64,000 nt of DNA from Solibacillus sp045640265 (lineage in GTDB: Bacteria; Bacillota; Bacilli; Bacillales_A; Planococcaceae). Made by a program: the position numbers and the translations under genes. The DNA lies in NCBI GenBank assembly GCA_045640265.1, contig JAZUES010000084.1, positions 4,220 to 68,219 on the forward strand, given 5' to 3'. The notes under the pieces were generated by a model. That model was not told where the DNA came from. It saw only the letters and a list, made by a program, of their open reading frames with translations, and did not search any database. Of the stretch, positions 24,991 through 34,234 are shown piece by piece; positions within the stretch are counted from its first letter, which is position 1, and each line of letters begins with the position of its first letter.

Positions 24991-25348
24991 CCTCATCACC
25001 TTCATCAATCTTTCTTTTTAAAATAGATAAGGTATATTGCGTTGATTGAATTGATTGGATGAAGCGTTTTTTACTCGTTCCTTTATAAAAAGACTGTACA
25101 ACAAATTGTTCCATTGCATCTGCTGCATGGTCAATTTGTTGTACATATAGATTTTTAGGTTGTTCAGTTTTTATCCATTGATGAGCAGATTGCTGCCATA
25201 ATTTAATAAGTGCATGCATGTCATCTACGTATGGCTTTACTTCATTAAAAAAGTCTGGATCTTTATCAAGTCTTCTCATTTCATGAAAACGGTCTAATGA
25301 CAGTTGACACTCTTCTATTAATCGATTGGTTTCGTTTATTAATTGCAT
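24983..25348 (-). CDS. yppE: YppE family protein (DUF1798)
   Basis: A helical cytoplasmic protein of about 121 residues. Sequence (RLIEECQLSLDRFHEMR at the N-terminus) and position between recU and mrfA agree with YppE of B. subtilis, whose function is unknown. The ATG at 25348 has GAGGTG 6 bases before it. Its end overlaps mrfA by 8 bases, suggesting a shared role or simply coupled translation. Confidence 0.8.
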   Translation of the reverse strand: MQLINETNRLIEECQLSLDRFHEMRRLDKDPDFFNEVKPYVDDMHALIKLWQQSAHQWIKTEQPKNLYVQQIDHAADAMEQFVVQSFYKGTSKKRFIQSIQSTQYTLSILKRKIDEGDEDA

Positions 25349-25397
25349 GGTTAGCACCTCAAGTAGTTTTACATAGTTGCGTTTAGTTTAACAAATT

Positions 25398-25595
25398 CTA
25401 CTCATTTGTACTACTCATATGCGAACAAGTATTCTTTACTTGCCAATGCTTTTCTGCTAAGCTTACTTTCTGAAAAGCTACGACTAGCTGAGAGACATAT
25501 TCTTGCGAAAGCCTTGACTGTTCTAACTCAATTTGGAGAGTTAACAATTGTTGTGCGAAATCGAGTTGCGATATAAGCATCGAAATTTTTGACAT
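25398..25595 (-). CDS. Small protein of unknown function
   Basis: A 65-codon frame starting at ATG with GGGGG 9 bases before it. The product is predicted helical, rich in Leu, Gln and Ser, with two cysteine-free helices and one Cys near the end, and no membrane segment. I recognise no family. It lies 49 bases before yppE in the same direction and divergent from recU, so it probably heads the yppE-mrfAB operon. B. subtilis has other short ypp genes in this neighbourhood, but I cannot match it to one. Confidence 0.6.
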   Translation of the reverse strand: MSKISMLISQLDFAQQLLTLQIELEQSRLSQEYVSQLVVAFQKVSLAEKHWQVKNTCSHMSSTNE

Positions 25596-25779
25596 AGATA
25601 AGCCCCCTTTTCGCCATTTATTCTATAAAAGATGGGCGAATCCTTGTCACTCGTCAAAACAAGTCAACAATCGCTAAAAGTTCCTAAATTATTCGTTTGA
25701 ATTATCGATATTTTTAACATATGGATGCTTTATGTTAAAATCAAACTATAGTTAATTGTATGTTAAGGAAGGTGATTCT

Positions 25780-26430
25780 ATGGTCATTCGATATCCTAAT
25801 GGGAAGCTATATAATGCCTCACCTACTACCGACTCGCCGAAGAAAAAAAGCAATCAAACAAAAAAGATGGAAATTTCCTATAGTAATCGAGGAAAAAGCT
25901 TAGAAGATGATTTAAATGAAACAAATGAGTTTTATTTACTACGAAATTTGGCAAACATTCACAAGAAACCTGTTCCCATTCAAATCGTCAAAGTAGATTA
26001 TCCAGCAAGAAGTGCAGCGGTTATTCGCGAGGCTTATTTCCGCACCCCTTCTACAACGGATTATAATGGCGTATGGAATGGTTTTTATATTGATTTCGAG
26101 GCAAAGGAAACTGACAGTAAAACTTCCTTTCCATTAAAAAATATCCATCCCCATCAAATGGCGCATATGAAATCAGTAGAAAGCCAACGAGGTATTGCAT
26201 TTTTTATTGTCCGCTTTAGTAAATTAAGGCGAAATTTTGTTATGCCATACAAAACGGTAGAAGAAATTTGGACAATAATGCAAGATGGTGGAAGAAAATC
26301 AATACCACTTACCATTTTCGAACAGCAAGCGATTGAAATCGATGAAGGCTATTTACCAAGACTCGATTATTTAGAAGCTGTCAAAAAGTTCATCGCAAGC
26401 GATTCAGTTTGTGAAAGTGAGGAGAATTAA
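25780..26430 (+). CDS. recU: Holliday junction resolvase RecU
   Basis: A 216-residue endonuclease that cleaves four-way DNA junctions in recombinational repair and chromosome segregation. It shows the RecU landmarks: basic N-terminal extension, SNRGKSLEDDLNETN (about 38-52), YNGVWNGFYIDFEAKET with the PD-(D/E)xK catalytic Asp-Glu-Lys, and HPHQMAHMK. The ATG at 25780 is preceded by AAGGAAGGTGATTCT. ponA begins one base after its stop, the conserved recU-ponA pair of Bacillales. Confidence 0.96.
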   Translation: MVIRYPNGKLYNASPTTDSPKKKSNQTKKMEISYSNRGKSLEDDLNETNEFYLLRNLANIHKKPVPIQIVKVDYPARSAAVIREAYFRTPSTTDYNGVWNGFYIDFEAKETDSKTSFPLKNIHPHQMAHMKSVESQRGIAFFIVRFSKLRRNFVMPYKTVEEIWTIMQDGGRKSIPLTIFEQQAIEIDEGYLPRLDYLEAVKKFIASDSVCESEEN

Positions 26431-26431
26431 T

Positions 26432-29239
26432 GTGACAGAAAGAAGAAGAACGCGTGAGGAAATTCAACGCGAGCGACAATTACAAAAGAGAAAATCCAAA
26501 AAAACAAAAACCCCTGGTTCACCTGTTGGTAAATGGGTGAAACGTATTTTATTAACCATCGTTTTACTTGGTGTACTTGGATTTATAGGTGGGGCCGCAC
26601 TTTTCGGTTACTACGTAAGTAAAGCACCCGACTTAGATGAAGAATTATTAAAAGATCCTATTTCTTCAGAGTTTTATGATGTTAATGGTGATCTTTTCGC
26701 TACGATTGGTTCGCAATCTCGTAAATATACAAAATATGAAGATATTCCAGAACAAATGCGTGATGCCATTATCGCAACAGAGGATTCTCGATTCTTTGAC
26801 CATTTCGGAATCGACATATGGCGTCTTGGTGGGGCTGTTATTGCAAACCTAAAATCAGGCGGGTATTCTCAAGGTGCGAGTACGATCACACAACAAGTTG
26901 TGAAAAACTCTTTCTTTACAAATGAAAAAAAATTAGAGCGTAAAGCACAAGAAGCTTGGCTAGCGATTCAGTTAGAACGCCAATATAGTAAAGAAGAAAT
27001 TTTTGAAATGTATTTCAATAAAGTATTAATGTCTGGACGTATTTACGGATTTGGTACAGCCGCAAAAGAATTTTATGGCAAAGAATTAAGTGAATTAAGT
27101 CTTGCTGAGGCTGCACAACTAGCAGGTATGCCACAAAGTCCAAATAGTTTTAACCCATACAAAAATCCAGAACGTGCTGAAAAACGACGTAATATTGTTT
27201 TAAATTTAATGGTACAACACGACAAAATTACTAAAGCTCAAGCATCTGAAGCAAAAGCCGAGGATATAACTGCAAGTCTACTACCAGAAGAACAGCGTGT
27301 TGCAAACAGTACAACAAAATACCCCGCCTTCTTAGATGTAGTTTTATCTGAACTTGAAAAAAACGGAGATACAAGTTTAATTTCTGAAGGTATTAAAGTT
27401 TATACAACACTAGATCCAAAAGCACAATCAATTGTTGAATCTACGATGAATGATGACAGTAATTTCCCAACGGAAAACATTGAAGCCGGTGTTGCGGTTG
27501 TCGATACACAAACTGGTGAATTACGCGCAATTGGTGGCGGTCGTAACTATACAGGAGAATTTAACTTCAACTTCGCTTATGACTTAACATCACGTTCTCC
27601 AGGTTCTACGATTAAACCATTAATCGATTACGGTCCTGCCATTGAATATTTAAAATGGTCAACAGGTCAAAGAATTGTCGATGAAAAAATGACTTATACG
27701 GGCTCAAAGCAGGTTATTACAAACTGGGATAGTAAATATTTAGGGCCATTGTCTATTCGTGAAGCGCTTTATGCTTCTCGTAACATCCCAGCAGTCAAAA
27801 CATTTAAAGAGGTTGGCGCAAGTCGTGCAAAAGAGTTCATCTCCAACTTAGGAATTAAAACAGATAAATTAGTAGAATCCGATGCAATTGGTGGCGGACA
27901 TGTCACATTGTCTCCAATCCAAATTGCTGCATCATATGCTGCTTTTGGTAATAATGGTACGTACAATGATGCTACTGCTATTTCAAAAATTGTATACCGT
28001 GACGGAAAAACTTCAAAATCATATAAATCTGAACCAAAAATTGCAATGAGTGATTACACTGCTTATATGGTGACAGATATTTTACGTGATGTTTTAAGTA
28101 CTAAAAGAAATTCATCTGCACCACGCGCAAGTATTTCAGGTGTAGATATTGCAGGTAAAACTGGTACAACAAACTATTCATCTGATGAATTTAGTAAATA
28201 CAATCTGAAAAAAGGTTCTGTTCCTGATTCATGGTTTACAGGATATTCAACAAACTATTCTATTTCGATTTGGAGTGGATACTCTAAACGTAGCGAGGCA
28301 ATCACAACTTGGGATGAACGTTGGTTACCACAATATTTATTCAAAGATATTATGACAGATTTAAATGATTACAACCCTGCATCATCATTTAAACAACCAA
28401 AATCTGTTGTTTCTGCAACAGTTGAAATTGGTACTGATCCATTAAGATTGGCTAGCAGTTCTACTCCTTCAAATTTACGTAGTACTGAGCTTTTCGTAAG
28501 AGGTACTGAACCAAGTGAAGTTGCTGAAGAAGTCCATGAAGAAGAACAAACATTAACTGCACCATCGAATTTACAAGCAACATATAATAATGCGGCACAA
28601 TCAGTTGACTTATCATGGTCACCATCTTCATTAACAGGAAGTTCTGATGAGGATGAATCTGAAACATCGGGTCCAATCACTTATGAAGTGACAATGGCCG
28701 CTGAAGGTAGTGCACCAACCACTGTTACAAGTTCAAATACTACAACAGCTATTCAAATACCAAATATAACGCCAGGTACAACGTATACATTTACGGTAAC
28801 TGCAGTATCTGGTGATTTAAGAAGTAGTAGTGCATCGGTTCCACTGGATACGAAAGATGAATCGATAACTGAGCCAACTGAGCCAGAAGATCCAAACGAT
28901 ACAACAGACGATCCAAATACAACTACACCAGAAGATCCAAACGATAATAGTGATAATAATTCTGGAAATGGTAATGGTAATAACGGCACTGGCACTGGTA
29001 CTGGAAACGGCACTGGTACTGGAAACGGCACTGGCACTGGCACTGGCACTGGAAACGGTACTGGTACTGGTAATAGCAACAATAACAATGGAAATGGTAA
29101 CAATTCAAATAGCGGTGGTAATAATACTTCTACTGAACCTAAGCCAAGTCCAAGTCCGACACCAACACAGCCTACTCAGCCAGCAACTCCAGGCACTGGA
29201 AATGGGGATTCGGAAGAACCCGATGATAGTGGTGAATAA
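26432..29239 (+). CDS. ponA: Class A penicillin-binding protein 1 (PonA) with FN3 domain and repeat tail
   Basis: A bifunctional peptidoglycan synthase of about 935 residues. A basic cytoplasmic tail and a membrane anchor (about 34-57) precede the GT51 glycosyltransferase domain (EDSRFFDHFG with Glu117; QGASTITQQ) and the transpeptidase domain with Ser392 in STIK, SRN and the KTG motif at about residue 576. A fibronectin type III domain (about 708-805) and a Thr/Glu/Asn/Gly/Ser-rich tail follow; the tail contains a Gly-Thr/Gly-Asn repeat. The GTG start has GAGGAG 7 bases upstream and lies one base after recU. A terminator follows at 29252-29293. The N-terminal arm is where GpsB binds. Confidence 0.95.
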   Translation: MTERRRTREEIQRERQLQKRKSKKTKTPGSPVGKWVKRILLTIVLLGVLGFIGGAALFGYYVSKAPDLDEELLKDPISSEFYDVNGDLFATIGSQSRKYTKYEDIPEQMRDAIIATEDSRFFDHFGIDIWRLGGAVIANLKSGGYSQGASTITQQVVKNSFFTNEKKLERKAQEAWLAIQLERQYSKEEIFEMYFNKVLMSGRIYGFGTAAKEFYGKELSELSLAEAAQLAGMPQSPNSFNPYKNPERAEKRRNIVLNLMVQHDKITKAQASEAKAEDITASLLPEEQRVANSTTKYPAFLDVVLSELEKNGDTSLISEGIKVYTTLDPKAQSIVESTMNDDSNFPTENIEAGVAVVDTQTGELRAIGGGRNYTGEFNFNFAYDLTSRSPGSTIKPLIDYGPAIEYLKWSTGQRIVDEKMTYTGSKQVITNWDSKYLGPLSIREALYASRNIPAVKTFKEVGASRAKEFISNLGIKTDKLVESDAIGGGHVTLSPIQIAASYAAFGNNGTYNDATAISKIVYRDGKTSKSYKSEPKIAMSDYTAYMVTDILRDVLSTKRNSSAPRASISGVDIAGKTGTTNYSSDEFSKYNLKKGSVPDSWFTGYSTNYSISIWSGYSKRSEAITTWDERWLPQYLFKDIMTDLNDYNPASSFKQPKSVVSATVEIGTDPLRLASSSTPSNLRSTELFVRGTEPSEVAEEVHEEEQTLTAPSNLQATYNNAAQSVDLSWSPSSLTGSSDEDESETSGPITYEVTMAAEGSAPTTVTSSNTTTAIQIPNITPGTTYTFTVTAVSGDLRSSSASVPLDTKDESITEPTEPEDPNDTTDDPNTTTPEDPNDNSDNNSGNGNGNNGTGTGTGNGTGTGNGTGTGTGTGNGTGTGNSNNNNGNGNNSNSGGNNTSTEPKPSPSPTPTQPTQPATPGTGNGDSEEPDDSGE
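28985..29072 (+). repeat. Hexanucleotide repeat inside ponA
   Basis: Units of GGNACT, interspersed with GGAAAC, repeat about 14 times and encode a Gly-Thr/Gly-Asn tract. A perfect-phase 6-base repeat of this kind can change length by slippage without breaking the frame. Confidence 0.9.
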
Positions 29240-29251
29240 TTAAATTAATTA

Positions 29252-29293
29252 AAAATGCAGCTAACCTGAAATAATAAAGGTTAGCTGCATTTT
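29252..29293. terminator. Bidirectional terminator between ponA and ypoC
   Basis: A 16-bp stem (29252-29267 with 29278-29293) with a 10-base loop has A-rich and T-rich ends and serves the convergent genes. Confidence 0.93.
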
Positions 29294-29297
29294 CTTT

Positions 29298-29645
29298 TTA
29301 TTTTACTAAACGTAATCGTGCACATCGTTTTTTCGTTTCTTTGTATAATTCATCTAATTGACGATAACATGCATATTGAGCAGGACGCATTTTGATAAAT
29401 TGGAAGCGTTCCATTCCGTTTATCGGCATCACTTCATAGTCATTGCTCTTTGAAAAAGGTGCATCGGCTTGCGAGTGCTTCACTAAAAATTGTTCGTATA
29501 GTTGAATCCCCTTTTCCATAAATCCAAGGGCTGAGCCATCTCGTCGATCATGAGCCATATGGATTTCTTCACGTAAAGCTTCCCATTCACTAAACCAAGC
29601 ATCGACCACTTCTTTTGTAATACCTTCTTTATTCACTAAAATCAT
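29298..29645 (-). CDS. ypoC: YpoC family protein
   Basis: A 115-residue protein of unknown function that sits directly after nth, as YpoC does in B. subtilis. The C-terminal half (PAQYACYRQLDELYKETKK, with a basic end) agrees with the YpoC-like family. Its ATG lies two bases after the nth stop codon, so translation is probably coupled. No membrane or catalytic motif is seen. The operon ends at the hairpin shared with ponA. Confidence 0.75.
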   Translation of the reverse strand: MILVNKEGITKEVVDAWFSEWEALREEIHMAHDRRDGSALGFMEKGIQLYEQFLVKHSQADAPFSKSNDYEVMPINGMERFQFIKMRPAQYACYRQLDELYKETKKRCARLRLVK

Positions 29646-29647
29646 AC

Positions 29648-30301
29648 TTACACCGTACCTTTTTTTAAACGTTTTTGCCCTTCACGACAGTCGGTTAACA
29701 ACGGGCAGACTACGCATCCTGGATTTTGTGCTTTACAATGGTAGCGGCCAAAGAAAATCATTTGATGGTGCGCACGACTCCAACGTTCAATTGGCGTTTT
29801 TTTCATGATTGTTTCTTCTACCTCAAGAACGCTATCTTTCCAGCGGCATAATCCTAAGCGCTTTGTAACTCGTTCTACATGCGTATCAACAGCCATTGCA
29901 GGAACATTAAACGCAACAGATAAGACAACATTAGCTGTTTTACGTCCAACACCCGGTAACGTTACGAGTTCCTCTCTTGAAGCAGGGACTTCCCCACCAT
30001 AAACATCAAGTAATCGAGCACATAGCAATTGAATATTTTTCGCTTTGTTTCGGTATAATCCAATCGAACGAATGTCATTTTGCAGTTCTTCTAACGGAAC
30101 ATTTAAATAATCTTGGGGTGTTTTATATTTTTGAAATAATTGTTTCGTCACTTTGTTAACTAATACATCAGTACATTGAGCGGATAATAGCGTGGCAATC
30201 GTTAGCTCAAACGGATTTTCATGAACGAGTTCACAATGTGCATCTGGATACATGCGATCCATTTCATCTAAAAAATGATTCCACTTTGCTTTTGTTAACA
30301 T
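29648..30301 (-). CDS. nth: Endonuclease III
   Basis: A 217-residue DNA glycosylase/AP-lyase that removes oxidised pyrimidines. The helix-hairpin-helix LPGVGRKTAN carries catalytic Lys121, Asp139 is in VDTHV, and the iron-sulfur cluster cysteines are Cys189, Cys196, Cys199 and Cys205 (spacing C-x6-C-x2-C-x5-C). It starts 17 bases after dnaD and is followed within two bases by ypoC, the dnaD-nth-ypoC order of Bacillales. Confidence 0.96.
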   Translation of the reverse strand: MLTKAKWNHFLDEMDRMYPDAHCELVHENPFELTIATLLSAQCTDVLVNKVTKQLFQKYKTPQDYLNVPLEELQNDIRSIGLYRNKAKNIQLLCARLLDVYGGEVPASREELVTLPGVGRKTANVVLSVAFNVPAMAVDTHVERVTKRLGLCRWKDSVLEVEETIMKKTPIERWSRAHHQMIFFGRYHCKAQNPGCVVCPLLTDCREGQKRLKKGTV

Positions 30302-30318
30302 GTTTTACTGGGTCCCCC

Positions 30319-31038
30319 CTATTCTCTTTCTTCCAACCAGTTATAAAAGGGTACTTTTGGTTGTTGCTGTTGTTGATTCTCTGGCGCAGGTGCAGGTGTT
30401 GTCGTATATTTACGATATTGTTCGCTATGCTTTTCAATTTGTTGCAATGTTTTAATATTTTTCTTTTTCCATTCGATTAAAATGCGATCAATATAACGTA
30501 AGCTTACTTTCCCTGCAAGTACTGCCTCTTTTAATGCTGCTTTAATTATTTCAGGTGAATGATGATCAATGTCCATCCACATGCCAATGGTTTCGATTTC
30601 AATCGGAGATAAAAGACGCCCTAGTTCTTGTTCAAATAGTTTAAAAATTGCTGCCTCATCTACTTTTGTTGCCGTATCCTTTTGACGTATTTCCTTCGTT
30701 TGAAGTAAATCTAATAAGCGTTCCCATAATGGGTAGACCGAATATTTTTCTGATAACATGCCAGCATCATCTGTACTTTGAGAAATTTCAACAAATCCCT
30801 TTTGCATTAAACGCTGTAAAATTTGAGAAATCATCATCATTTGGAAATTTGTGCGTGCCATTAAATCATTAGGTGTTGGGAAGTCGATACCTTCTTGTTC
30901 AAAGCTGATTAAATGCAGTAAAATTAGCGCTTCATCATCTTGAATATTCATTTCGCTGTAATGCTGGAAAAATAACTGTGGCACTGAAATATGACGTTGC
31001 TCAGTCCAAACGCGGATTCGATTAAATTCATTTTTCAT
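30319..31038 (-). CDS. dnaD: Primosomal replication protein DnaD
   Basis: A 239-residue protein needed for loading the replicative helicase. The N-terminal winged-helix oligomerisation domain (about 1-110) and the C-terminal DnaD/DnaB-like DNA-binding domain (about 130-205, with the WMDIDHHSPEIIKAALKEAV segment) are both present; a Gln/Pro-rich tail follows. The ATG has AAGGGGG upstream. Synteny asnS-dnaD-nth is the same as in B. subtilis. Confidence 0.95.
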   Translation of the reverse strand: MKNEFNRIRVWTEQRHISVPQLFFQHYSEMNIQDDEALILLHLISFEQEGIDFPTPNDLMARTNFQMMMISQILQRLMQKGFVEISQSTDDAGMLSEKYSVYPLWERLLDLLQTKEIRQKDTATKVDEAAIFKLFEQELGRLLSPIEIETIGMWMDIDHHSPEIIKAALKEAVLAGKVSLRYIDRILIEWKKKNIKTLQQIEKHSEQYRKYTTTPAPAPENQQQQQPKVPFYNWLEERE

Positions 31039-31069
31039 ATGAGAATCCCCCTTTGTTATATAGTAACGA

Positions 31070-31100
31070 CAAAGCGCCCGGTTTATAAGCCGGACGCTTT
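31070..31100 (-). terminator. Weak hairpin between asnS and dnaD
   Basis: An 11-bp stem with one mismatch (31071-31081 with 31090-31100). No T-run follows on the minus strand, so termination would be weak and dnaD may be partly co-transcribed with asnS. Confidence 0.35.
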
Positions 31101-31143
31101 CTTATAATAATAATCGCTTTATCCCGTAATAGCCTTCACTTTA

Positions 31144-32439
31144 TTATGGGTATAAACGGTTTAATAGACGTGGGAATGGAATTGTTTCACGAATGTGCTC
31201 TGTTCCTGAAATCCATGCTACTGTACGCTCTAAACCAAGACCGAAGCCTGAGTGAGGTACTGAACCTTGTTTACGTAATTCTAAATACCAAGCATATGCG
31301 TCTAATGATAGACCATGTTCTTCTAAGCGTGATTTTAATAAATCATAATCATGAATACGCTCAGAACCACCAATAATTTCACCGTAGCCTTCTGGTGCGA
31401 TTAAATCGGCACATAATACAACGTCATCACGGTCTGGATGTGGTTGCATGTAGAATGGCTTGATACCTACTGGGTAACATGTAATGAATACAGGCTTGTC
31501 AAATGCATTGGCAATTGCTGTTTCATGTGGTGCACCGAAGTCATCACCCCATTGAATATCATCAAAGCCTTGCTCATGTAAGAATTTGATTGCATCATCG
31601 TAAGAGATACGTGGGAATGGTGCTTGGATTTGTTCTAATTTAGATGTATCACGACCAAGACGTTCTAAATCTAATTTACAGTTTTTTAGTACAGATTGAA
31701 CGATATGAGATACGTATTGTTCTTGTACTTCTAGGTTTTCTTCAAATTCTACGAACGCCATTTCTGGTTCAATCATCCAGAATTCGATTAAGTGACGACG
31801 TGTTTTAGATTTTTCAGCACGGAATGTAGGACCGAATGAGAATACGCGACCTTGTGCCATTGCAGCAGCTTCCATGTATAACTGGCCTGATTGAGAAAGG
31901 TAAGCATCTTCATCGAAATATTTTGTAGCAAATAATTCAGATGTACCTTCTGGAGCTGAACCAGTTAAGATTGGTGGATCCATTTTAGTGAAACCATTTT
32001 CGTTAAAGAATTCGTAAGTTGCACGAATAATCTCGTTACGGATTTTCATTACGGCATGTTGTTTACGAGAACGTAACCATAAGTGACGGTTGTCCATTAA
32101 GAACTCCGTACCATGTTCTTTTGGTGTGATTGGGAAATCTGTTGCAGCATGAATTACTTCAATGCCCGTAACATTTAATTCTGCACCAAATGAAGAACGA
32201 TCATCTGCTTTTACTTCACCAACGATGTACATTGATGTTTCTTGTGTCATACCTTTTGCTACTGCAAATAATTCTTCGCCTACTTCAGCTTTTACGACAA
32301 CGCCTTGTGCGAAGCCTGAGCCATCACGTAATTGTAAGAATGCTAATTTACCGCTAGAACGTTTGTTAGCTAACCAAGCGCCTAATTTTACGGTTTCGCC
32401 GATATGCTGAGGCATATCTTTGATCATAATTTTTTTCAT
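31144..32439 (-). CDS. asnS: Asparaginyl-tRNA synthetase
   Basis: A class IIb aminoacyl-tRNA synthetase of 431 residues (430 in B. subtilis). An N-terminal OB-fold anticodon-binding domain (about 15-105) precedes the catalytic core with motif 2 GPTFRAEKSKTRRHL and motif 3 GFGLGLERTV. The ATG at 32439 is preceded by GGAGG at 5 bases; upstream in-frame codons have no site. It is downstream of aspB with a gap of about 30 bases, so Asp supply and Asn-tRNA charging share a transcript as in B. subtilis. Confidence 0.97.
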   Translation of the reverse strand: MKKIMIKDMPQHIGETVKLGAWLANKRSSGKLAFLQLRDGSGFAQGVVVKAEVGEELFAVAKGMTQETSMYIVGEVKADDRSSFGAELNVTGIEVIHAATDFPITPKEHGTEFLMDNRHLWLRSRKQHAVMKIRNEIIRATYEFFNENGFTKMDPPILTGSAPEGTSELFATKYFDEDAYLSQSGQLYMEAAAMAQGRVFSFGPTFRAEKSKTRRHLIEFWMIEPEMAFVEFEENLEVQEQYVSHIVQSVLKNCKLDLERLGRDTSKLEQIQAPFPRISYDDAIKFLHEQGFDDIQWGDDFGAPHETAIANAFDKPVFITCYPVGIKPFYMQPHPDRDDVVLCADLIAPEGYGEIIGGSERIHDYDLLKSRLEEHGLSLDAYAWYLELRKQGSVPHSGFGLGLERTVAWISGTEHIRETIPFPRLLNRLYP

Positions 32440-32471
32440 ATTGTCCTCCAAAACTTAAAGTCCAGTTGTAC

Positions 32472-33665
32472 TTAATCTTGCCATTTTGCTTTTACAAATG
32501 CATCGATTCGACGAACTGCTTCTTCTAATAATTCTAAAGATGTTGCATAAGATAAACGCATTGTCGCAGGTGCGCCAAAGCCTGAGCCTGGGATAACTGC
32601 AACATTTGCCTCTGTTAATAATGCACTCGCAAACTCATCTACTGATGCATAACCTGTTTTTGCTGCTGTTTCTGATACATCTGGAAGTAAGTAAAACGCA
32701 CCTTGTGGCTTTAATACTTTCACACCAGGAATCGCTGCTACTTTTGGGAAGATTGCTTCTAAACGTGATTCAAATGCTTGACGCATCATTTCAACTGTAT
32801 CTTGAGGACCATTATATGCCTCTACAGTCGCATACTGGGCCGTAGTTGTTGCATTTGAAGTTGAATGAGAAGCTAAATCTGTCATCGCTTTAATTATCGA
32901 AGCATCACCTGCAGCATAACCAATACGCCAGCCAGTCATTGAATGTGATTTTGCGACACCGTTTACAACCATTGTACGCGCTTTAATTGTATCTGAAAGC
33001 TGTGCAATTGAATAATGCTCTACTCCATTGTAAACAAGCTTTTCATAAATTTCATCTGAAACGATTAAAATGTCCTTTTCTTCCGCCACTTTTGCAAGCT
33101 CAGCTAATTCTTCTTTTGAATAAATCATACCAGAAGGATTTGATGGTGAGTTAATAATGACAGCTTTTGTTTTATCTGTAATCGCTTCACGTAATTGTTG
33201 TGCTGTAATTTTGTAACCTTGCTCAGCAGTACCTTCTACATAAACAGGTACACCGCCCGCTAACTTTACTTGCTCTGGATAAGAAACCCAATATGGAATT
33301 GGGATAATTACTTCATCCCCTGCATTTAAAATTACTTGGAACAATGTATACAGTACATGCTTAGCACCAACACCCACCAAAATTTCATTGGCTTTATATG
33401 TAAGGTGATTGTCGCGCTCTAACTTATCAATAATGGCTTTCTTTAATACAGGTAAGCCTCCAGCTGGCGTATATTTTGTTAACCCAGCATCCATTGATTT
33501 TTTAGCAGCATTTAAGATGTTTTCTGGTGTATTGAAGTCTGGTTCTCCAGCTCCTAAACCAATCACGTCAATACCTTGTTCCTTTAGCTCTTTCGCTTTC
33601 GCAGTAATAGCTAAAGTTGAAGATGGCGTTAATGTTTTAACACGGTTTGCTAACATTTGTTTCAT
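32472..33665 (-). CDS. aspB: Aspartate aminotransferase, class I/II
   Basis: A 397-residue pyridoxal-phosphate enzyme that interconverts aspartate and oxaloacetate. The cofactor Lys239 is in NGVAKSHSMTGWRIGY; substrate and cofactor contacts NSPSNPSG and the C-terminal MRLSYA arginine are present. AGAGGAG precedes the ATG. It lies between ypmB (12 bases upstream) and asnS, the conserved dinG-ypmB-aspB-asnS operon. Confidence 0.95.
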   Translation of the reverse strand: MKQMLANRVKTLTPSSTLAITAKAKELKEQGIDVIGLGAGEPDFNTPENILNAAKKSMDAGLTKYTPAGGLPVLKKAIIDKLERDNHLTYKANEILVGVGAKHVLYTLFQVILNAGDEVIIPIPYWVSYPEQVKLAGGVPVYVEGTAEQGYKITAQQLREAITDKTKAVIINSPSNPSGMIYSKEELAELAKVAEEKDILIVSDEIYEKLVYNGVEHYSIAQLSDTIKARTMVVNGVAKSHSMTGWRIGYAAGDASIIKAMTDLASHSTSNATTTAQYATVEAYNGPQDTVEMMRQAFESRLEAIFPKVAAIPGVKVLKPQGAFYLLPDVSETAAKTGYASVDEFASALLTEANVAVIPGSGFGAPATMRLSYATSLELLEEAVRRIDAFVKAKWQD

Positions 33666-33677
33666 GGTTATTCTCCT

Positions 33678-34160
33678 CTACAAATTCAATATGCGTTTCC
33701 ACCAATTTCCGTCTTCAAACAAAAGATAAACATAATTCAATTTGCCAGACTCGCTAATATACGTAATTTCCCATACCGCGCCTGGTTCCTCGAAGCCTAA
33801 TTTTGTATGAAGAATCTCTTTTACAGATGTTTCTTCACGAAAAGCTTCTAAAGCTTGTTCTTTGTTAATACCATCTTGTAAAAATACTTCCTGCATTGAA
33901 TTCTCATCTAAACTCATCGGGACGAAGATTGCTTTTTCTTTACCATATTCGTCTACTCCGAATACAGTAACATACGGCTTATTCCCATTATAAACGTAGG
34001 AATCAGAAATGACAGCTAGTGCCTTTGTATCAAGCGCCAATTGTTCTGCCTTTTGTTCCATATCGTTAAACGGTGCATCAGCCTTCCAAACTATTAACAC
34101 TGAGATAACAAGTGACAAAGATAAAATAAATACAGCCGTAAAGATAATCCAGTTTTTCAT
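33678..34160 (-). CDS. ypmB: YpmB, membrane-anchored DUF5590 protein
   Basis: A 160-residue protein with one N-terminal membrane segment (about 4-25) and an external domain rich in aromatic residues near the end. Sequence and location between dinG and aspB agree with YpmB of B. subtilis, of unknown function. Its ATG overlaps the stop of a 25-codon frame as ATGA and has only a weak site (GGTG) of its own, so it is probably translated by coupling. Confidence 0.82.
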   Translation of the reverse strand: MKNWIIFTAVFILSLSLVISVLIVWKADAPFNDMEQKAEQLALDTKALAVISDSYVYNGNKPYVTVFGVDEYGKEKAIFVPMSLDENSMQEVFLQDGINKEQALEAFREETSVKEILHTKLGFEEPGAVWEITYISESGKLNYVYLLFEDGNWWKRILNL

Positions 34161-34234
34161 GACTGCACCAGGCTATACTTTTTGTTTGGATGTACAGTAA
34201 ACGTCTCTGTACGAAGTTTGAGATTTTGTTTCAT
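34157..34234 (-). CDS. Possible 25-residue peptide coupled to ypmB
   Basis: An ATG at 34234 opens a 25-codon frame whose TGA overlaps the ypmB ATG (ATGA). AGCAGG precedes it by about 9-10 bases. The peptide begins MKQNLKLRTETFTVHP, is basic and has no membrane segment. B. subtilis has ypmA, a 50- to 60-residue gene, in this place, but the sequence does not look like it. It may be a leader that delivers ribosomes to ypmB, or a chance frame. Confidence 0.4.
   Translation of the reverse strand: MKQNLKLRTETFTVHPNKKYSLVQS

Noticed and set aside
25430..25445. A LexA-like site, GAAC-N4-ATTC
   Set aside because: The second half-site deviates from GTTC and the site lies inside a coding frame, not in a promoter.
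28753..29103. Long open frames antisense to the ponA tail, rich in Val-Pro and Cys-Gln repeats
   Set aside because: They are complements of the hexanucleotide repeat, have no ribosome binding site and are not protein-like.
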